In this document: positions 7,604 through 15,023 of the stretch, one piece after another
Position numbering within the stretch: the stretch's first letter is position 1
Layout of the letters: each line of letters starts with the position of its first letter
NCBI GenBank assembly: GCA_964568735.1
Contig: CAZMRF010000056.1
Location: 1-34,967, forward strand
Length of the DNA stretch: 34,967 nt
Source of the DNA: CAZMRF01 sp964568735
GTDB taxonomy: Bacteria > Acidobacteriota > Polarisedimenticolia > JACPZX01
Reading direction: 5' to 3'
The notes under the pieces: model-generated
The model's input: the letters and a program-made list of their open reading frames with translations, nothing else
What the model was told of the DNA's origin: nothing
Database searches by the model: none
Program-made: the position numbers and the translations under genes

Positions 7604-8794
7604 ATGAACGATCCCCTCCTGAAGCTCCGGGAGGAGTTCCCGATCCTCTCCACCTGCACCTACATGGTCTCCCACTCCCTCGGCGCGATGCCGCGCGGAG
7701 CACGGACGCAGCTCGAGGAGTTCACCCGCATGTGGGAGGAGCGGGGCGTCCTGGCCTGGAGCGACGGCTGGTGGGAGGCCCCCCTCGCCGTGGGCGACGA
7801 GCTTGCGCCTCTCATCGGGGCTCCCCCGGGCACCATCGCCATGCACCAGAACGTCTCGGTCTGCATGTCGATCATCGCCTCCTGCTTCAGCTTCACCGGC
7901 AAACGCAATAAGATCGTCTACACGGCGCTGAATTTCCCCTCGGTCATGTACGTCTGGGAGGAGCGGCGGCGCTTCGGGGCGAGGATCGTCATGGTCCCCT
8001 CCGATGACGGAATCACCGTGGACACGCAGCGCCTCCTCGACACCATCGACGAGGAGACGCTCGTCGTCCCCATCTCGCACGTCCTCTTCAAGAGCGCCTT
8101 CATCCAGGACGCCGCCGCCGTCGTGGAGAAGGCCCACAAGGTGGGCGCGCTCGTGGCGCTCGACGTCTACCAGTCGGCGGGCACGGTGCCGCTCGACGTG
8201 AGCGCGCTCGGCGTGGATTTCGCAACGGGCGGCTCGGTGAAGTGGCTCTGCGGAGGCCCCGGTGCGGGCTACCTCTACGTCCGGCCCGACCTCCAGCCGA
8301 AGTTCCTCCCCGCCGTCACCGGCTGGGCCGCGCACGCCCACCCCTTCGACTTCGAGATCGGTCCCATCCAGGCCGCGGAAGGGATCGCGCGCTACCTCCA
8401 TGGCACTCCCGCCGTGGCTCCCCTCTACGCGGCACGGGCGGGCTACGAGATCGTCTCGCGCGCGGGGATCGAGGCCATCCGGGCCAAGTCGGTCCGCCTC
8501 ACGACCCACATGATCGACGGAGCGCTGGGCCGGGGCTGGAAGACCAACTCTCCCGCGCGCGCGGAGCAGCGCGGCGGCAGCGTCATCCTGAACATTCCTC
8601 ATGGTCAGGCTGTCGCGGCGGAGCTGATTCGACGGAAGTTCCTCGTGGACTTCCGGCCCGGAGCCGGGATCCGCCTCGCTCCTCACTTCTACTCGACGCA
8701 GGAAGAGTGCGACGCGACTCTGGAAGAGATGGACAAGATCCTGGCCACCCGGGCCTGGGAGAAGCAGGAAGGCGCCGGCGCCCCGGTGATCTGA
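7604..8794 (+). CDS. Kynureninase-like PLP enzyme (aminotransferase class V fold)
   Basis: A 396-residue fold-type I PLP protein of the class V/kynureninase group. The first residues (PILSTCTYMVSHSLGAMP) are typical of kynureninases, which begin with a 'name of a hidden/short loop' NSLG-type motif. Lys213 in SVKWLCGGPGAGYLYVRPDL matches the kynureninase lysine motif (KYLxGGPG), and Asp in LDVYQSAG is the pyridine-N partner. Kynureninase cleaves kynurenine to anthranilate and alanine. Tryptophan dioxygenase follows within 80 nt, which strongly supports this assignment. Start ATG 7604 has only a weak ribosome site and sits 31 nt after the flavoprotein. Some class V paralogues act on related substrates, so the specificity is likely but not proven. 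Confidence 0.82.
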   Translation: MNDPLLKLREEFPILSTCTYMVSHSLGAMPRGARTQLEEFTRMWEERGVLAWSDGWWEAPLAVGDELAPLIGAPPGTIAMHQNVSVCMSIIASCFSFTGKRNKIVYTALNFPSVMYVWEERRRFGARIVMVPSDDGITVDTQRLLDTIDEETLVVPISHVLFKSAFIQDAAAVVEKAHKVGALVALDVYQSAGTVPLDVSALGVDFATGGSVKWLCGGPGAGYLYVRPDLQPKFLPAVTGWAAHAHPFDFEIGPIQAAEGIARYLHGTPAVAPLYAARAGYEIVSRAGIEAIRAKSVRLTTHMIDGALGRGWKTNSPARAEQRGGSVILNIPHGQAVAAELIRRKFLVDFRPGAGIRLAPHFYSTQEECDATLEEMDKILATRAWEKQEGAGAPVI

Positions 8795-8872
8795 GCTGGT
8801 GACGAGGGTGCCTGCACTCGTGGTGTGCAGGTTCATGGCGAAGCAGCGACGGCTGCCGGAAGGAGCGCTACC

Positions 8873-9721
8873 GTGAGCGAACAGGATCGTCGCGCGGCCG
8901 GATCCCCTGCCTCAGGGTCTCCGCTCACCTATGGCAGCTACCTGAAAGTCCCCGAGCTGCTCTCGCTCCAGCAGCCTCTGTCGTCGCCCCCCGAGCACGA
9001 CGAGATGCTCTTCATCGTCATCCACCAGGTCTACGAGCTCTGGTTCCGACTGATGATCCACGAGATCGAGGCCGCCCGCGTCGCTGCCGCGAAGGGCGAC
9101 GCCCGCGTGTGCTGGAGGATCTTCCGCCGCCTCATCGAGATCCAGCGCGTGCTCCTCCAGCAGATCTCGGTCCTCGAGACGATGACCCCCGTGGACTTCG
9201 CCCGATTCCGCGATCACCTGAACCCGGCCAGCGGTTTCCAGTCCGGGCAGTTCCGCGAGCTGGAGTTCCTCTCGGGGATGAAGGACCCGGGCATGGCCGC
9301 CCACCTGAAGGGCAGCCCCGAAGGCGTCCGCAAGCTCCAGTCACGCCTCTCGGAGGAGGATCTCCGCGACTCGCTCGACGCGATGCTGCGCCGCGCGGGC
9401 TTCCAGATCCCCGTGGGCGGCGCGAAGGACGACGGCGGTGCCAGGGGACGGGCTCGCCTCGAAGCCTTGAGATCCGTCTACACCGACCCGGCGACGCACT
9501 CCGAGCTCTACCAGCTCTGCGAGGCGATGATCGAGTACGACGAGAACTTCTCGCTCTGGCGCCAGCACCACATTCTGATGGTTGAGAGGATGATCGGAAG
9601 GAAGCCCGGCACCGGCGGCACCGACGGAGTCGGCTACCTCGCGACGACGCTCGGCAAGCGCTGCTTCCCCGAGCTGTGGGAGGTCCGCACACTCATCGGC
9701 GGCACGGGCTACGGGAGCTGA
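8873..9721 (+). CDS. kynA: Tryptophan 2,3-dioxygenase
   Basis: A 282-residue haem dioxygenase that opens the indole ring of tryptophan to N-formylkynurenine, the first step of the kynurenine pathway. Family motifs are all present: LTYGSYLKVPELL; FIVIHQVYELWFRLMIHE with the distal His; RFRDHLNPASGFQSGQFRE with the carboxylate-binding Arg; and WRQHHILMVERMIGRKPGTGGTDGVGYL, holding the proximal haem His and the substrate-binding Thr/Gly loop. I chose GTG 8873 because AAGGAG lies eight nt before it and the length is normal for bacterial TDO. The upstream in-frame GTG at 8825 has no ribosome site. It is last in the catabolic operon, followed by a hairpin at 9722-9744. Confidence 0.96.
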   Translation: MSEQDRRAAGSPASGSPLTYGSYLKVPELLSLQQPLSSPPEHDEMLFIVIHQVYELWFRLMIHEIEAARVAAAKGDARVCWRIFRRLIEIQRVLLQQISVLETMTPVDFARFRDHLNPASGFQSGQFRELEFLSGMKDPGMAAHLKGSPEGVRKLQSRLSEEDLRDSLDAMLRRAGFQIPVGGAKDDGGARGRARLEALRSVYTDPATHSELYQLCEAMIEYDENFSLWRQHHILMVERMIGRKPGTGGTDGVGYLATTLGKRCFPELWEVRTLIGGTGYGS

Positions 9722-9744
9722 TCCCGCCGCGATCGGTTGCGGGA
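9722..9744 (+). repeat. Inverted repeat directly after tryptophan dioxygenase stop
   Basis: TCCCGC (9722-9727) and GCGGGA (9739-9744) pair around an 11-nt loop immediately after the stop codon. There is no T-run, so it is at best a weak or factor-dependent transcription end. The same TCCCGC/GCGGGA stem appears in the structured element at 19546-19560. Confidence 0.4.
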
Positions 9745-9902
9745 CGGAGGGTCGCGCTGCGCAGCGATGAGGAGGGGCGAACGCATGCCCACACAGACGA
9801 GCGAAACATCATGGCCTCCGTCGCTCGAACGCTCGAGCCTGCGGGCTACGTCATCTACCCCGGGTGTATACTGCGGTCCGCGTTCCTGTCAGGAGTGTGG
9901 GG

Positions 9903-10574
9903 ATGTCTCGCGAGACCATTGAAGACCCTCTCGATGTGGTTGCGGGAACGGCGGAAGCGGCCTTCGCCACAGACGAGAAGGGCCGAGTGGTCATCTGGAA
10001 CAAGGCCGCCGGGCGTCTTCTGGGCTACGACGCCGCCCTGGTACTCGGCAGGCCCTGCCATGAGATCCTCTGCGGCAAGGATGTCTTCGGAAACCGCTAT
10101 TGCGGCGAGAACTGCTCCGTCGTGGAGATGGTCCGCCACCGCGAGCCGGTCCGCCATTTCGAGATGGACGTCCGCACCGCCTCGGGGGCGACGGTGCACG
10201 CCTCGTTCTCCGTCGTCGTCATCCCCGGCTCGAAGCCATCGCGCTTCACAATCGTCCACCTTTTTCAGCCGGTCGGCCGCGGCCAGGAGGTGCACGATCT
10301 CATCCGGCGGATCCTCAGGACGGCGCCGGCCCCCGATCCCTCGCCGCTGATCGACCTCCATCCTCAGCCCGCGGGCATTGCGGCGACGCTCACGGCTCGC
10401 GAGGTCGAGGTGCTGCGCCTGATGGCCGAGGGCGCCAGCACGCAGAAGATCGCTGACGCGCTCTTCATCAGCAAGGCGACCGTGCGGAACCACACCCAGC
10501 ACATCCTCGGTAAGCTCGAGGTTCACAGCAAGTTGGAAGCCGTCTCCCTCGCGTACCGCAACGCCCTGATCTGA
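9903..10574 (+). CDS. PAS-domain LuxR-family transcriptional regulator with cysteine cluster
   Basis: A 223-residue regulator. Residues ~8-120 form a PAS fold (AAFATDEKGRVVIWNKAAGRLLGY) containing four cysteines, Cys52, Cys57, Cys67 and Cys71 (CHEILCGKDVFGNRYCGENC), with the N-terminal Cys-His adjacent. Such a set could bind a metal or Fe-S cluster or sense redox state. Residues ~165-223 are a LuxR/GerE helix-turn-helix (LTAREVEVLRLMAEGASTQKIA, ISKATVRNHTQHILGKL). ATG 9903 has GGAG upstream (9892-9895). TATACT at 9867-9872 could be a -10 box but has no clear -35. It lies between the tryptophan operon and the cytochrome module, on the same strand as both. Regulation of the cytochrome genes by redox is the most natural guess (inference). 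Confidence 0.88.
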   Translation: MSRETIEDPLDVVAGTAEAAFATDEKGRVVIWNKAAGRLLGYDAALVLGRPCHEILCGKDVFGNRYCGENCSVVEMVRHREPVRHFEMDVRTASGATVHASFSVVVIPGSKPSRFTIVHLFQPVGRGQEVHDLIRRILRTAPAPDPSPLIDLHPQPAGIAATLTAREVEVLRLMAEGASTQKIADALFISKATVRNHTQHILGKLEVHSKLEAVSLAYRNALI

Positions 10575-10594
10575 TCCCCGCGACAACCCCGCTT

Positions 10595-10612
10595 GTGATG
10601 CACCTGTATCAC
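10595..10612. promoter_or_regulatory. 18-bp palindrome, candidate operator
   Basis: GTGAT (10595-10599) and ATCAC (10608-10612) are perfect reverse complements separated by 8 nt, about 85 nt upstream of the beta-barrel cytochrome start. The two-fold symmetry suits a dimeric regulator. The spacing differs from CRP (TGTGA-N6-TCACA) and FNR (TTGAT-N4-ATCAA). The PAS-LuxR protein just upstream is the obvious candidate to bind it (inference). Confidence 0.4.
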
Positions 10613-10697
10613 GAAAATGATGTGCCTGTCGTATTTCCTCCCCGCCACCATGGCCGTAGAGTCTCGAAGTCGGGTTGTCGTCCCAAGGGAGGATATG

Positions 10698-12035
10698 ATG
10701 ATGCGCATATGCCGACGGTCCGCGAGCGTCCTGCTCTTCTTCGTCCTGGCTGTGGCGGGGACGTCCCCCTCCATGGCGATTCCCGCCTTCGCGCGCAAGT
10801 ACCACACGAGCTGCCAGACCTGTCACATCGCCTTCCCCGCTCTTAACGCGCATGGCGAAGCCTTCCGTCTCAACGGCTACCGCTTTCCGGCCGGGAGCGA
10901 CGCCGGCATGTCGAAGGACGAGCCGGTCGCCCTGGGAGCCGAGGGATACAAGAAGATGTGGCCTCAGGCGGTCTGGCCCGGGGAGATCCCCGGCTCGGTG
11001 CCTATCTCCGTCGTCGTCGAGAGCGAGATTGCCAACGACAGAGCGTCGAAGACGAGCTCATTCGACGGCCTTGGTGGGGAAGTCGGGCTCCTAGCCGGTG
11101 GCACCTTCGGAGAGCACGTTTCCTTCTACTCCGAGGTCGAGTTCGCGCGGGATGCCGGAGAGGTCGTCACGGAAATGGAGCGCATCAACGTCCTGTTCCG
11201 GCCGTTCAACAGCCCCGCCTTCCAATTCAAGATTGGCTCCTTCGAGCCGGGAATCTTCCTGGTCTCGAACCATCGCCGCCTGACGGATCACCGGTATTTC
11301 GTCACAAACGAGACGGCAGGGGACAACGGATGGTCTGCGGAGCCGTTCCAGCAGGGAATCGAGTTTTTCGGCGTGGCTGCCCACAGGCTTCTCTACAACG
11401 GCGGGTACGTCGAAGGAGTCGGCAACGCCTCGAACAACGCCAAGGATGTCTACGGTCGAGTCGCCTACAAGTTCGGCGGCGAAAGGCTCGATGGGACGAC
11501 GAAGGGGGCGGAGGGAGGCCACATGGCCGAGAACCCGAAGCCGTGGAGCGAGAAGTCACTGACCGTCTCCGCGTTCGCGTACAAGGGCTCGCCGCTCCTG
11601 AGCGAGACCACGAGCATTCTTGTGAACGATCCGAACACGAATATCGTGACGCCGGTGGAGACGACCGTGTTCCAGGACGACAGATTCACGGTGTACGGGG
11701 GCGACGTCGCGTGGAATTTCTTGGACCTCATCGTGCGGGCGGGAATGTCGAACCGTTCCGACCGGCGGCCTTTCCTGTCGAATCCCTCCGCGACCGACCA
11801 GTCGATCAAGACCAGATTCGGGGAGGTGGATTGGGTCGCCTATCCGTGGCTCATACCGGCGGCTCGATGGGAATCGTTCGAGGTCGCGGGGGTGAAGCAG
11901 GACCGGATCTCGCTCACGGTCCAGTTCCTCGTCCGGGCCAATGTCCGAGCCTTCGTGGCCGCCGACCAGCTCAAGGAGCCCGCCAGCAGCTACAAGACCG
12001 AGGAGGTCGTTGCGGGCGTCGTGTTCGGAATGTGA
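10698..12035 (+). CDS. Outer-membrane beta-barrel c-type cytochrome (one CXXCH)
   Basis: A 445-residue exported protein. After a Sec signal peptide (cleavage near Ala27) the mature N-terminus carries one haem c site, Cys39-Cys42-His43 (CQTCH), in the sequence HTSCQTCHIAFPALNAHGEAF. The remaining ~370 residues alternate hydrophobic and polar residues (SVPISVVVESEIA, VSFYSEVEFA, FQFKIGSFEPGIF, LTVSAFAY, RISLTVQFLVRANVRAFVAAD), end in a hydrophobic strand with terminal aromatic (VVAGVVFGM) and have no transmembrane helix, as in outer-membrane beta-barrels. Three ATGs in a row (10695, 10698, 10701) follow GGGAGGA; the second or third has the best spacing. It opens the electron-transport module and may pass electrons across or to the outer membrane (inference). 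Confidence 0.8.
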   Translation: MMRICRRSASVLLFFVLAVAGTSPSMAIPAFARKYHTSCQTCHIAFPALNAHGEAFRLNGYRFPAGSDAGMSKDEPVALGAEGYKKMWPQAVWPGEIPGSVPISVVVESEIANDRASKTSSFDGLGGEVGLLAGGTFGEHVSFYSEVEFARDAGEVVTEMERINVLFRPFNSPAFQFKIGSFEPGIFLVSNHRRLTDHRYFVTNETAGDNGWSAEPFQQGIEFFGVAAHRLLYNGGYVEGVGNASNNAKDVYGRVAYKFGGERLDGTTKGAEGGHMAENPKPWSEKSLTVSAFAYKGSPLLSETTSILVNDPNTNIVTPVETTVFQDDRFTVYGGDVAWNFLDLIVRAGMSNRSDRRPFLSNPSATDQSIKTRFGEVDWVAYPWLIPAARWESFEVAGVKQDRISLTVQFLVRANVRAFVAADQLKEPASSYKTEEVVAGVVFGM

Positions 12036-12072
12036 CGGCCGGACTGGACCTCGCAAGTCCCTGGAGGAATCG

Positions 12073-12660
12073 ATGAATGCCATGAGAATCGTCGGGGTTG
12101 GACTGCTCATGCTCGCCGCCGTCGCCGTCGCCGAAGCGGGCGAGATCAAGGGCGTGGTGAAGGCCACCGGCGCGAAGAGCAACGCCGACGCGGTGGTGTA
12201 CGTTGACGCGATCGCGGGAAAGACCTTCCCGCCTCCGGCCGCGCACGCGAGGATCGATCAGAAGAACATGGTCTTCGTGCCGCACGTTCTGCCCGTGCTG
12301 CTCGGAACGACGGTGGATTTCCAGAACAGCGACGTCGTCCTCCACAACGTTTTCTCACCGGACAAGTGCGCCGAAAAGTTCAACCTCGGGACCTGGCCGC
12401 AGGGACAGTCGAAGGGATACACCTTCAAGCAGCCGTGCGCGGCGACGATCCTGTGCAACGTGCATCCGGAGATGGAGGCATACGTGGTGACCGTGCCGAC
12501 GCCGTACTTCGCCGTGACGGACAAGGCCGGCGTCTACGACATCAAGGATCTCCCCGACGGGACCTACACCGTCAAGGTCTGGCACCCGAAGCTGAAGGAG
12601 ACGAGCCGGCAGGTCATCGTCGGCGGCGCCACGACGGCCGACTTCGAGCTGAGCAAGTAA
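12073..12660 (+). CDS. Periplasmic cupredoxin with C-terminal carboxypeptidase-regulatory-like domain
   Basis: A 195-residue exported protein with GGAGGA before ATG 12073 and a signal peptide (LLMLAAVAVAEAG). Residues ~60-145 form a cupredoxin domain with the full type-1 copper ligand set: His91 (LHNVF), Cys128, His131 and Met134 (CNVHPEM). Residues ~148-195 (YFAVTDKAGVYDIKDLPDGT, VKVWHPKL) look like a small carboxypeptidase-regulatory-like beta-sandwich. This two-part layout is common in proteins labelled 'methylamine utilisation protein' or plastocyanin. It probably carries one electron in the periplasm. It sits 37 nt after the barrel cytochrome and 12 nt before the flavoprotein, so it belongs to the same operon. 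Confidence 0.88.
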   Translation: MNAMRIVGVGLLMLAAVAVAEAGEIKGVVKATGAKSNADAVVYVDAIAGKTFPPPAAHARIDQKNMVFVPHVLPVLLGTTVDFQNSDVVLHNVFSPDKCAEKFNLGTWPQGQSKGYTFKQPCAATILCNVHPEMEAYVVTVPTPYFAVTDKAGVYDIKDLPDGTYTVKVWHPKLKETSRQVIVGGATTADFELSK

Positions 12661-12672
12661 GAGACGGCGTCC

Positions 12673-14547
12673 ATGGCCGGCTGCTTCGTGGACAGGGAGT
12701 GGCTGGAGACCAACTACCCCTGCCACACGGCGTGCCCCGTCGGCACGGAGGCCGGCCGCTATGTCTCCCTGATCGCCGAGGGGCGCTACCGCGAGGCTTA
12801 CGCCGTGGCCCGCCGGCCCAACCCCCTCGCCTCCATCTGCGGGCGGGTTTGCGCCGCCCCCTGCGAAACCGCCTGCCGGCGGGGATCGCTCGACCAGCCG
12901 ATCGCCATCCGCGCTCTCAAGCGATTCGTCACAGAGCGATTCGGCGTCGAGAGCATGATGGATCTCGATACGCTCCGGGAGATCTATGGCAAGCGGGGCG
13001 TCCTGCATCCTGAGGAGCGCGTCGCGGTCGTCGGCGCGGGGCCGGCGGGCCTCGCCGCGGCGCACGACCTGGCGATTCGAGGCTACCCGGTCACGATCTT
13101 CGAGGCCCAACCGGTCGCGGGAGGGATGCTCCGCCTCGGCATCCCGGAGTACCGGCTCCCTCGCGAGCTGGTGAAGCTGGAGATCAACGCCATCCTGAGC
13201 CTCGGCGTGGAGCTGAAGGTAGGCCGCCGACTCGGCGCCGACTTCTCCCTCACCGATCTTCGTGCACAGGGATACCGGGCGATCTTTCTCGCCATCGGCG
13301 CGCACAAGGGACGCGACCTCCACATCGAAGGAGTGAACCTCGACGGCGTCCTCAAAGGCGTGGACTTCCTGCTGAACGTCAACATGGGGTACCGGCTCGA
13401 TCTGGGGAAAAAGGTCATCGTCGTCGGCGGCGGCAGCGTCGCCCTCGACGTGGCGCGCACCGCGCTCCGCGCCGCGGGCCTCGACGAGGCGATCAACCCG
13501 GAGATCAACATCGTCACCGCCCTCGACATCGCCCGCTCCGCGGTCCGCTTCGGCATCAAGGAGGTCCACGTCGTCAGCCTCGAATCGATGGTGGAGATGC
13601 CGGCCGTGCCGGAGGAGATCGAGCAGGCGCGGGAGGAGGGGATCGTCTTCCATCCGAGGCGGGGGCCACAACGCATCCTGGGGATCGGCGGGAAGGTGAC
13701 GGGGCTCGAGACGATCGAGTGCGCCTCGGTCTTCGACGAGAGGAAGCGCTTCAACCCCACGTTCGTGCCAGGCACCGAGCTCGCCATGGCGGCCGACACG
13801 GTGATCCTTGCCATCGGCCAGGCGAGCGACCTTTCGTTCCTCCGCCCGGAAGATGCCGTCGATGTCACGCCCCGCGGGACGATCAAGGTGAATCCGGAGA
13901 CGCTCGCCACGACGGCCCCAGGCATCTACGCCGGAGGCGACGTCGCCTTCGGCCCGCGGATCGCCATCAGCGCGATCGCCGATGGTCGCCGCGCCGCCTC
14001 CTCCATCCACGCCCACCTCCGCGGGGCGATCTCCGCTCCCGAGCCGGTGGAGATTCTCCTCGAGGCGCTCCCCGGGTACACGCGGCTGCCGGATTTCGAA
14101 GGAGCTTTGCGGCAGAACCCTCCCGTGCTCCAGATCCAGCGTCGGATCGGCATCGCCGAGATCGAGCAGTGCTTCACGGAAGCTCCGGCCCGTCTCGAGG
14201 CCTCGCGGTGCCTGCGGTGCTGGGTCAACACCACTTTTCACGAGGACCCGGTGGAAGGAACGGAGTGCATCCTCTGTGGAGGATGCGCCGATGTCTGCCC
14301 GGAGGACTGCATCGAGTTCGTCCCGGTCGCGGAGATCAGGGCCGACCCGGCGCTCCGGGACGAGGCCCTGGCTGAGCTCGGAGAGGCGGCGGGCGCGCTC
14401 TTCGAGGGGGGTGAAGCGCGCGGGACCGTCCTCATCAAGGACGAGACGATTTGCATCCGATGCGGGCTCTGCGCGGAGCGCTGCCCTGCGGGCACCATCA
14501 CGATGGAGCAGTTCCAGCTCCGGGAGGTCGATCATGTCCGAGGGTGA
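12673..14547 (+). CDS. GltD-like NAD(P)H oxidoreductase with N- and C-terminal Fe-S domains
   Basis: A 624-residue soluble flavoprotein with no signal peptide. The N-terminal domain has the cysteine pattern of dihydropyrimidine dehydrogenase/GltD (PCHTACPVGTEAGRY; ICGRVCAAPCETACRRG at ~57-72) for two 4Fe-4S clusters. An FAD-binding Rossmann fold follows (VAVVGAGPAGLAAA, ~117-130; AGGMLRLGIPEYRLP) and an NAD(P) Rossmann fold (VIVVGGGSVALDVA, ~248-261), then GIYAGGDVAFGP. The C-terminus adds two ferredoxin clusters: Cys532, 535, 538, 542 (CILCGGCADVCP) and Cys594, 597, 600, 604 (CIRCGLCAERCP). No glutamate-synthase large subunit is nearby; the next gene overlaps by 14 nt and encodes the Rieske protein. 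It is therefore probably the cytoplasmic NAD(P)H- or ferredoxin-linked arm of the Rieske/cytochrome b complex (inference). Confidence 0.9.
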   Translation: MAGCFVDREWLETNYPCHTACPVGTEAGRYVSLIAEGRYREAYAVARRPNPLASICGRVCAAPCETACRRGSLDQPIAIRALKRFVTERFGVESMMDLDTLREIYGKRGVLHPEERVAVVGAGPAGLAAAHDLAIRGYPVTIFEAQPVAGGMLRLGIPEYRLPRELVKLEINAILSLGVELKVGRRLGADFSLTDLRAQGYRAIFLAIGAHKGRDLHIEGVNLDGVLKGVDFLLNVNMGYRLDLGKKVIVVGGGSVALDVARTALRAAGLDEAINPEINIVTALDIARSAVRFGIKEVHVVSLESMVEMPAVPEEIEQAREEGIVFHPRRGPQRILGIGGKVTGLETIECASVFDERKRFNPTFVPGTELAMAADTVILAIGQASDLSFLRPEDAVDVTPRGTIKVNPETLATTAPGIYAGGDVAFGPRIAISAIADGRRAASSIHAHLRGAISAPEPVEILLEALPGYTRLPDFEGALRQNPPVLQIQRRIGIAEIEQCFTEAPARLEASRCLRCWVNTTFHEDPVEGTECILCGGCADVCPEDCIEFVPVAEIRADPALRDEALAELGEAAGALFEGGEARGTVLIKDETICIRCGLCAERCPAGTITMEQFQLREVDHVRG

Positions 14548-15013
14548 GAACAAGACCGGCGATGGGATGACGAGACGCCACTTCTGCCAGGCGACGGGGG
14601 TGTCGGCGTGCGCCGTGGCGGCCGGCGGGACCGGACTTCTCTCGATTGATTTCCTGAGGCCGCGTGTCCTCTTCGAGCCGCCGACGAGATTCTCGCTCGG
14701 ATCTCCGGAGGCGATCGAGGTGGGATCGGTCGTCACCGACGAAGACCACCGTGTCGTGGTGGCACGCCTGAAGGACGGATTCCGCGCCCTTTCTTCCGTC
14801 TGCACGCACCTGGGCTGCATCACGAGGTATCAGCCGGACGCGCAGGTCATCGCCTGTCCCTGCCACGGCAGCCGCTTCAACCTCGAGGGCGAGGTGATCG
14901 GCGGGCCCGCGCCGCGCCCACTTCAATGGCTGCAGATGAGCGTCTCCGACAGGGGGTTCATCACGGTGGACACATCGGTTGAGGTCCCACAAGGGACGGT
15001 CTTCAAGCTCTGA
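14534..15013 (+). CDS. Rieske iron-sulfur protein
   Basis: A 159-residue Rieske subunit. The N-terminus has a twin-arginine region (TRRHFCQATGVSACAVAAGG) that doubles as membrane anchor, as in other bc-type Rieske proteins. The 2Fe-2S site is complete: CTHLGC and CPCHGS provide two Cys-His pairs plus the disulfide cysteines. Residues before the first box (SSV) and after the second (GSRFNLEGEVIGGPAPRPL) are typical of quinol-oxidising Rieske proteins, not of ring-hydroxylating oxygenases. It takes one electron from quinol at the Qo site of cytochrome b. The start (14534) lies inside the end of the oxidoreductase gene, with GGGAGG just upstream, suggesting coupled translation. Confidence 0.95.
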   Translation: MSEGENKTGDGMTRRHFCQATGVSACAVAAGGTGLLSIDFLRPRVLFEPPTRFSLGSPEAIEVGSVVTDEDHRVVVARLKDGFRALSSVCTHLGCITRYQPDAQVIACPCHGSRFNLEGEVIGGPAPRPLQWLQMSVSDRGFITVDTSVEVPQGTVFKL

Positions 15014-15023
15014 GGCGTCAGCC

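Noticed and set aside
9867..9872. TATACT as a -10 promoter box before the PAS-LuxR gene
   Set aside because: No -35-like hexamer at 16-18 nt upstream; mentioned only in the gene entry.
12355..14823. An 822-codon open frame on the minus strand opposite the flavoprotein gene
   Set aside because: It is the mirror of a high-GC gene; its product is low-complexity (Asp/Arg/Ala/Gly-rich), has no motif, and the plus-strand gene is unambiguous.
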